A stretch of 17,960 nucleotides of DNA. It comes from Clostridiales bacterium (lineage in GTDB: Bacteria; Bacillota; Clostridia; Oscillospirales; CAG-272). Where the stretch lies: assembly GCA_016280525.1 (NCBI GenBank), contig JAEEGW010000093.1, positions 1 through 17,960 of the forward strand. Direction: 5' to 3'. How positions within the stretch are numbered: the first letter of the stretch is position 1; every line of letters starts with the position of its first letter. This document shows positions 14,167 through 17,960 of this stretch, piece after piece. The position numbers and the translations under genes were made by a program. The notes beneath the pieces were generated by a model. It had not been told where the DNA came from and searched no databases. It saw only the letters and a program-made list of their open reading frames with translations.

Positions 14167-14190
14167 AAAAGGCGGCTTTCACCGCCTTTT
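14167..14190 (-). terminator. Terminator of the dockerin beta-helix gene
   Basis: AAAAGGCGG (14167-14175), loop CTTTCA, CCGCCTTTT (14182-14190), about 10 bases past the stop codon. An outer AAATTGA/TCAATTT pair extends the stem. It can act in both directions. Confidence 0.88.
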
Positions 14191-14199
14191 ATATCAATT

Positions 14200-15489
14200 T
14201 TATTTGGGTCTGCTGGGATCGTCTTTCGGCCTCGTGATACTGTCCTTTGCCGGGAACTGGCCGGGATAGTCGTCGCTCTTGCCCTCTTCTCCGTCATAGT
14301 GGAGATCGTTTACTATATCCCAGGAATCAATGGTTTCATAATTGTTGCCGTTTCTTAAATCAACGTCCGTATGGTATTCGCCCCAGTAGTTTGTCACCTC
14401 GTAGAACGGGTCCGCAAAATATCTTGACGCGTCCGCCGGATACGAAGTGCTGAACGAAGCGGAATAGATAAGCGACGCGTTCTTTACGGTGTTGTCTTCT
14501 ATTACGTATTTGCCGTCAAGCGTGCAGCCTACGAGTCCCGCGATGTTGTGGAAGCCGCATATCTCGATCCCGTCAACGGTGCAGCCGTGAACGTATACGG
14601 TATCGCCGTATATGTTTGCGCCGACTATGCCGCCCAGACGGAAGCTTACGTTTTTGATGTTGCCCGCTTCTCCTATCTCGCCGCTGACTATGGAATTTGT
14701 GACTTTGACGTTTTCTATTTCAAACGTCTGTCCGCCGGCGCTGAGTTCTCCTATCACTATGCCGGAGTGTTTGGGCGCGCCTTCGAGCACTGCGTGATCG
14801 AACGTAAGGTTCTTTATTGTTATCTTGTTGGCAGCCTTGCCTATGAATCCCATGGGGCCGCTTACCTGCGCGGGTTTCATCCTCATGCCGGTTATCGTGT
14901 GACCGGCGCCGTTTATGGTAGCGTCTTCCAGCATTGCCGTTGAAAGCGGATTCCAGTTTGTCTCCCACGTGTTGTCGGGGTCAAGATCTATGTCCTCGGT
15001 TATCCATATCGTTTTGCCGGAGAAATTATCGATCGAGCCGTTTACCTTGTTTGCAAATTCGAGCAGCTCCTCGCGCGTGCCGATCTTTATGCCGTTTATC
15101 CATTCGGGATCGTTTTCGTCTATTACGAATCCGGTCTCATCTTCGGTCTCGGTCTCGTCGGGCTCCGTTTCGGATCCTTCGGGTTCAGTTTCGGTCTCTT
15201 CCGCGGTATCATCCGCGCTGCGGCTCAGATATCTGAACAGAGCAACGACGTCCTTGTTGTCGACCGCTGTGTCGCCGTTGAAGTCGTATACCGACTCGTC
15301 TTCCGCTCTTTCACCGGACGATACGTATCTGAAAAGCGTTACAACGTCTTTGTTATCGGCTGTTTTGTCACCGTTCATATCGCCTACGACGACTTCTTCT
15401 TCGGTCAAAAGAACGTCGTTTGCGAGAACAGATACGGCCGCTGTAATTATCATTATCAGGCAGATAATTACGGAAATGATTTTTTTCAT
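14200..15489 (-). CDS. Secreted dockerin-like protein with beta-helix (GLUG-like) domain
   Basis: A 429-residue exported protein. Signal peptide: MKKIISVIICLIMIITAAVSVLA, probable cleavage before NDVL. Immediately after comes a dockerin-like pair of calcium-binding loops, DMNGDKTADNKD and DFNGDTAVDNKD, each followed by a VVTLFRY/VVALFRY helix. Position 6 is Lys/Thr where most dockerins have Gly. A Glu/Thr-rich linker (about 90-125) follows, then a beta-solenoid-like region (about 190-345) with Gly- and Ile-rich turns such as GIVIGEL and GGIVGANIYG, resembling GLUG-type surface proteins. Dockerins bind cohesins on scaffolds; no cohesin gene is in view. A frame extending to 15522 exists, but its extra codons cover the ribosome site (AAGGAGG) of the ATG at 15489. 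Own promoter and terminator. Confidence 0.88.
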   Translation of the reverse strand: MKKIISVIICLIMIITAAVSVLANDVLLTEEEVVVGDMNGDKTADNKDVVTLFRYVSSGERAEDESVYDFNGDTAVDNKDVVALFRYLSRSADDTAEETETEPEGSETEPDETETEDETGFVIDENDPEWINGIKIGTREELLEFANKVNGSIDNFSGKTIWITEDIDLDPDNTWETNWNPLSTAMLEDATINGAGHTITGMRMKPAQVSGPMGFIGKAANKITIKNLTFDHAVLEGAPKHSGIVIGELSAGGQTFEIENVKVTNSIVSGEIGEAGNIKNVSFRLGGIVGANIYGDTVYVHGCTVDGIEICGFHNIAGLVGCTLDGKYVIEDNTVKNASLIYSASFSTSYPADASRYFADPFYEVTNYWGEYHTDVDLRNGNNYETIDSWDIVNDLHYDGEEGKSDDYPGQFPAKDSITRPKDDPSRPK

Positions 15490-15512
15490 GGTCACATCCT
15501 CCTTTTTCTTTG

Positions 15513-15541
15513 ATTTTACCACAACGCCGTGTATTTGTCAA
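15513..15541 (-). promoter_or_regulatory. Promoter of the dockerin beta-helix gene
   Basis: On the minus strand, TTGACA (15541-15536), a 17-base spacer and TAAAAT (15518-15513). The -35 surroundings (ATATTGACAAATAC) are shared with the promoter of the paralogue at 16556-16584, but the spacer has no palindrome. Confidence 0.88.
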
Positions 15542-15560
15542 TATAATACATATGAAATCT

Positions 15561-15592
15561 AAAAATTCGCCGCCGGCGAAAAGCCGGCGGCG
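15561..15592 (-). terminator. Terminator of the second dockerin gene
   Basis: CGCCGCCGGC (15568-15577), loop GAAAA, GCCGGCGGCG (15583-15592): a perfect 10-bp GC stem, with AATTTTTAG following on the minus strand. It lies 12 bases beyond the stop at 15605 and insulates the next promoter. Confidence 0.9.
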
Positions 15593-15604
15593 ACAGTTTT
15601 TTAT

Positions 15605-16531
15605 TTATTCTTCAAGAGCCTCTGCGCAGATGCCGAGAGTTGCCATCATGGCGTCGAATTCTTCCATGCCTTCCGGTACGGTCGACCACGTTGCGAACTG
15701 GATGATGACGGTGCAGTAATCAAAGTGTATCCTTACAAGGGACTGCTGTATGCCGTTGTCCCACGTCCAGTCAAGCCTTGAAAAGATCACGCCGTCTTCG
15801 ATCTCTTCCGTAGTAAGTCCGTCAAACGTATAGTTGCCGAACGCATTGTTGAAGTTTTTCTGCGTGGCGTTGAGGAACGGTATTGCGGATTCCTCGGTAA
15901 ACGGCTCGTAATTACCCTGCGTAGCCATGTTGAAGAAGCAGGTGCCGTCGGGAACGCCTTCTTTAACTACTGAAGGAACTCCTGTTCCCAGGTAGTTTTC
16001 GTCGTAAGTATATCCTTCCATAATGCCGAAGTATACGAGTTCACCGAGCATCGGATCTTCGTAAACGAACATTTCAAAGCCTTCCGGCAGTTCTTCGGTC
16101 TCTTCGGGGTCGGTCTCGGATTCTTCGGGTTCCGTTTCGGTCTCGTCGGGTTCCGTTTCGGTCTCGTCGGGTTCCGTTTCGGTCTCGTCGGGTTCGGTCT
16201 CGGACTCTTCGGGATCCGTCTCGGGTTCATCGGTAACTTCCGACGTTTCGACAGCGCCGCTGCTCAGGTATCTGAACAGAGCCACAACGTCCTTGTTGTC
16301 GACCGCGGTGTCGCCGTTGAAGTCGTACATGGACTCGTCTTCCAGTCTTTCGCCGGATGATACGTATCTGAAAAGCGTTACAACGTCTTTGTTGTCGGCT
16401 TCTTTGTCGCCGTTCATATCGCCTACGACGGTCGTTTCTTCTTCATCGCGAAGAACGTCGTTTGCGACGACTGATACGGTAGCTGTAATTATCATGGCAA
16501 GGCAGATAATTACGGAAATCAACTTTTTCAT
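15605..16531 (-). CDS. Secreted dockerin-like protein with acidic repeat linker and unknown C-terminal domain
   Basis: A 308-residue exported protein. Its signal peptide (MKKLISVIICLAMIITATVSVVA) and dockerin-like pair (DMNGDKEADNKD, DFNGDTAVDNKD, each with an LFRY helix) are almost identical to those of the neighbour at 14200-15489. The acidic linker (about 103-150) is built of TETEPDE heptads. The C-terminal 155 residues (LPEGFEMFVY to the end) are unlike the neighbour; they have an alpha/beta look with many aromatic residues and conserved-looking Trp-rich DWTWDNG, and I cannot name them. They might be a small cell-surface binding domain. The ATG at 16531 follows AAAGGAG by 7 bases. It has its own promoter with an embedded palindrome, and its own terminator. 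Confidence 0.86.
   Translation of the reverse strand: MKKLISVIICLAMIITATVSVVANDVLRDEEETTVVGDMNGDKEADNKDVVTLFRYVSSGERLEDESMYDFNGDTAVDNKDVVALFRYLSSGAVETSEVTDEPETDPEESETEPDETETEPDETETEPDETETEPEESETDPEETEELPEGFEMFVYEDPMLGELVYFGIMEGYTYDENYLGTGVPSVVKEGVPDGTCFFNMATQGNYEPFTEESAIPFLNATQKNFNNAFGNYTFDGLTTEEIEDGVIFSRLDWTWDNGIQQSLVRIHFDYCTVIIQFATWSTVPEGMEEFDAMMATLGICAEALEE
16128..16190. repeat. Three exact 21-bp tandem repeats in the linker
   Basis: Three identical 21-bp units (16128-16148, 16149-16169, 16170-16190) encode TETEPDE heptads in frame. Diverged units flank them. The unit is a multiple of three, so copy-number change would alter linker length without a frameshift. Confidence 0.9.
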
Positions 16532-16555
16532 TTTATTCTCCTTTGTTTTTTTTCT

Positions 16556-16584
16556 ATTCTATCATACCGATCGGTATTTGTCAA
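16556..16584 (-). promoter_or_regulatory. Promoter of the second dockerin gene
   Basis: On the minus strand, TTGACA (16584-16579), a 17-base spacer and TAGAAT (16561-16556), about 25 bases before the ATG. The spacer is almost wholly occupied by the palindrome at 16564-16577. Confidence 0.88.
16564..16577. promoter_or_regulatory. Operator-like palindrome between -35 and -10
   Basis: ATACCGATCGGTAT is a perfect 14-bp palindrome placed entirely between the -35 and -10 boxes. ACCGA/TCGGT half-sites are common in TetR-family operators, and binding here would block RNA polymerase. No regulator gene is in the window; the TetR link is inference. Confidence 0.6.
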
Positions 16585-16608
16585 TATAAAAATAAGCAAT
16601 ATTCGGGT

Positions 16609-17295
16609 CTATAAGCCGTATTTTTCCGCTATCCTGTCAAGCTTTCTCTGAAAAGGCGGCGTTAAGAGGAGCAGATATATGACGTTTGAGACGGAATATA
16701 TAATCGTAAACGGTATCGCCGCAACTACCGAATTCAGATAAGCCGAAAACTGCAGAGAGCCGGTAGCGGAGCAGGTGGTCCATATATCCATAAACATTGA
16801 ATAGAAAATGCCGCAGCCGACGCCGAAAAGCGCTAAAATTATTTTGCTCTTTTTAAGCGGTTTTGAAAGCACGCCGCCGAAAAAGCCGATAAGCCCCATA
16901 GCCGTCATCTGAAGCGGCGTCCACGGTCCGTTTCCGAAAAATATATTAGATATAAGTACCGACACCGCGCCAACGAGAAATCCCGTTTCAGCGCCCGTGA
17001 ACATACCGCTTATTATGACTACGGCGGTGAGCGGTTTTATCTGCGGTATGAATCTGCCGGCGACGGCAAGCGTTATGAACACCGCGCCCAAAACGAGCCG
17101 GCGCGAGCCTATGCGCCTTTTGTCAAATCCGGCAAGGAACAGCAAAAGCGACAAAAGCGTGGCTATTACGGTTATGACCGCGTATTTTCTGCCGTCCGAC
17201 GCAAAAAGCGCGCACAGTACCGCGGCGGCGGTAAGTATGACCGGGACGGCTACGCGTATGGCGGTGCGGGCGTTTTTGTTTTCTATAACGGTCAT
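16609..17295 (-). CDS. ECF transporter S component (substrate-binding membrane subunit)
   Basis: A 228-residue, very hydrophobic protein with about six membrane segments. The motif region RFIPQIKPLTAVVIISGMF followed by FFGNGPWTPLQMTAMGLIGF (about residues 80-145) is characteristic of energy-coupling-factor S components of the CbrT-like type, which capture a vitamin or related cofactor for import. A cobalamin-type substrate is possible, but sequence alone does not prove it. The stop of the upstream ABC gene overlaps this start as ATGA, and GGGGGG lies 9 bases upstream. I therefore prefer ATG 17295 over an in-frame ATG at 17322 that lies inside the ABC gene. The overlap shows co-translation with the ATPase. 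Confidence 0.86.
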   Translation of the reverse strand: MTVIENKNARTAIRVAVPVILTAAAVLCALFASDGRKYAVITVIATLLSLLLFLAGFDKRRIGSRRLVLGAVFITLAVAGRFIPQIKPLTAVVIISGMFTGAETGFLVGAVSVLISNIFFGNGPWTPLQMTAMGLIGFFGGVLSKPLKKSKIILALFGVGCGIFYSMFMDIWTTCSATGSLQFSAYLNSVVAAIPFTIIYSVSNVIYLLLLTPPFQRKLDRIAEKYGL

Positions 17296-17960
17296 ATCAG
17301 CTTGCCCCCCGTCATCCTGCATTTATCCGTTGTGTAAAAGCTGTTGCCGCGCATGAATTCCGCCGTATCTGAGCTGCAGACTATCTGCCCGTCAAACATC
17401 ATTGAGCAGGTGTCCGCGCACTGTGCTGCAAGCTCCGTATCGTGCGAGGCGATAACGACGGATACGCCCTGCTCTTTCAACTTGAACAGAACGTCCGTGA
17501 ATATCTTTTTCACCGCCGCGTCCATGCCTTTCGTCGGCTCGTCAAGCAGTATAAGGCGCGGTTTGCCGAGCAGTACGCGGCAGAGCGCCGCCATTTGAAG
17601 CTCGCCGCCGGACACGTCGTACGGGTGCCTGTCAATTATCGGCGATATATCGTACGGAAGCTCTTTTATATCAAAACCTTTGAATTCCGCGCCTATCGTC
17701 TCGTGCGTGAAAACGGTGTGCGCGTCCTGACAGAGCATTGAAACGCAGCCGGTGTAAAGCTCGCCGTTTTTGTACGACGTTATTTTTTTGCCGAAAATCT
17801 CCGTTTTGCCGGAATAAGGCTTTAAAAGTCCGGCACAGCACTGCAAAAGCGTCGTTTTTCCGCAGCCGTTGCCGCCGAAAATGAAGCGTATCTCGCCTTT
17901 TTTGACGGTAAGATCGACGCCTTTCAAAATATCCTTTGAGTCGCGTTTGTATCTGAAAAA
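17292..17960 (-). CDS. ABC transporter ATPase, energy-coupling type (partial, N-terminus off window)
   Basis: At least 222 residues; the frame is open to the right edge, so the start is not seen. It shows Walker A GGNGCGKTT, the Q-loop in SMLCQDAHTVF, the ABC signature VSGGELQM, Walker B LILLDEPTKGMD and the switch His in IASHD: a complete nucleotide-binding domain. The visible beginning (FRYKRDSKDILKGVDL) is the usual first strand of an ABC domain, and the TTG at 17927 lies inside it, so that is not the start. It may be the second half of a fused double ATPase, common in such importers. The ATGA overlap with the S component indicates that the two form one transporter with a T component probably encoded upstream. 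Confidence 0.92.
   Translation of the reverse strand, partial: FFRYKRDSKDILKGVDLTVKKGEIRFIFGGNGCGKTTLLQCCAGLLKPYSGKTEIFGKKITSYKNGELYTGCVSMLCQDAHTVFTHETIGAEFKGFDIKELPYDISPIIDRHPYDVSGGELQMAALCRVLLGKPRLILLDEPTKGMDAAVKKIFTDVLFKLKEQGVSVVIASHDTELAAQCADTCSMMFDGQIVCSSDTAEFMRGNSFYTTDKCRMTGGKLI

Noticed and set aside
15490..15522. Eleven extra N-terminal residues on the beta-helix dockerin protein
   Set aside because: They cover the ribosome site and precede a complete signal peptide; the paralogue starts exactly at that signal peptide.
17296..17322. Longer start for the S component
   Set aside because: It would begin inside the ABC gene with no benefit; the ATGA overlap and G-rich site support 17295.

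Overview
Every convincing gene in this window lies on the minus strand, so transcription runs right to left. The organism looks like an uncultured gut-type Clostridia member (Bacillota). The evidence is the gene order DUF512 radical-SAM / der / plsY, an ECF sigma factor paired with a large single-pass membrane protein, dockerin-type secreted proteins, consensus TTGACA-N17-TAAAAT promoters, frequent ATA isoleucine codons, and many small palindromic elements between genes. The genus cannot be read from the sequence.

Layout from the right (upstream) end. 17960-16609: the end of an ABC ATPase, overlapping by ATGA with a membrane S component; together they look like part of an energy-coupling-factor vitamin importer. 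16531-14200: two secreted paralogues, each with its own promoter and terminator. Both have a signal peptide, an N-terminal dockerin-like calcium-binding pair and an acidic linker, but their C-terminal parts are unrelated. 14141-14027: a 76-bp inverted-repeat element between two near-identical terminator hairpins. 13942-12635: a PDZ/radical-SAM (DUF512) protein, then a small unknown protein (12609-12241).

12240-11869 holds no gene; it is full of hairpins and GGGGTTCCCC palindromes. Next comes a tight run: der (ribosome-assembly GTPase), plsY (acyl-phosphate acyltransferase, here with an extra C-terminal domain) and a MinD/ParA-type ATPase. A strong promoter inside the end of that ATPase gene drives a divergent methylglyoxal-synthase-like gene and an overlapping membrane-anchored protein of unknown function.

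7374-7041 carries two serine tRNAs (UGA, then GCU anticodon) separated by an ordered array of small hairpins joined by the constant 8-mer GTGAAATC. Downstream of the second tRNA is a strong terminator, then a 200-bp patch with direct and inverted copies of the tRNA 3' end. 6617-4653 encodes a membrane-bound nucleotide-sugar 4,6-dehydratase. After that come a two-helix membrane protein and, at 3693, an ECF sigma factor. The sigma gene is followed 5 bp later by a protein of more than 1,040 residues that runs off the left edge and contains a long internal duplication.

The observations most worth a second look are the two hairpin arrays, the methylglyoxal-synthase homologue that lacks several catalytic residues, the plsY extension, the shared promoter-to-dockerin cassette, and the sigma factor with its giant duplicated partner. 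No defence system, phage or CRISPR locus is visible.
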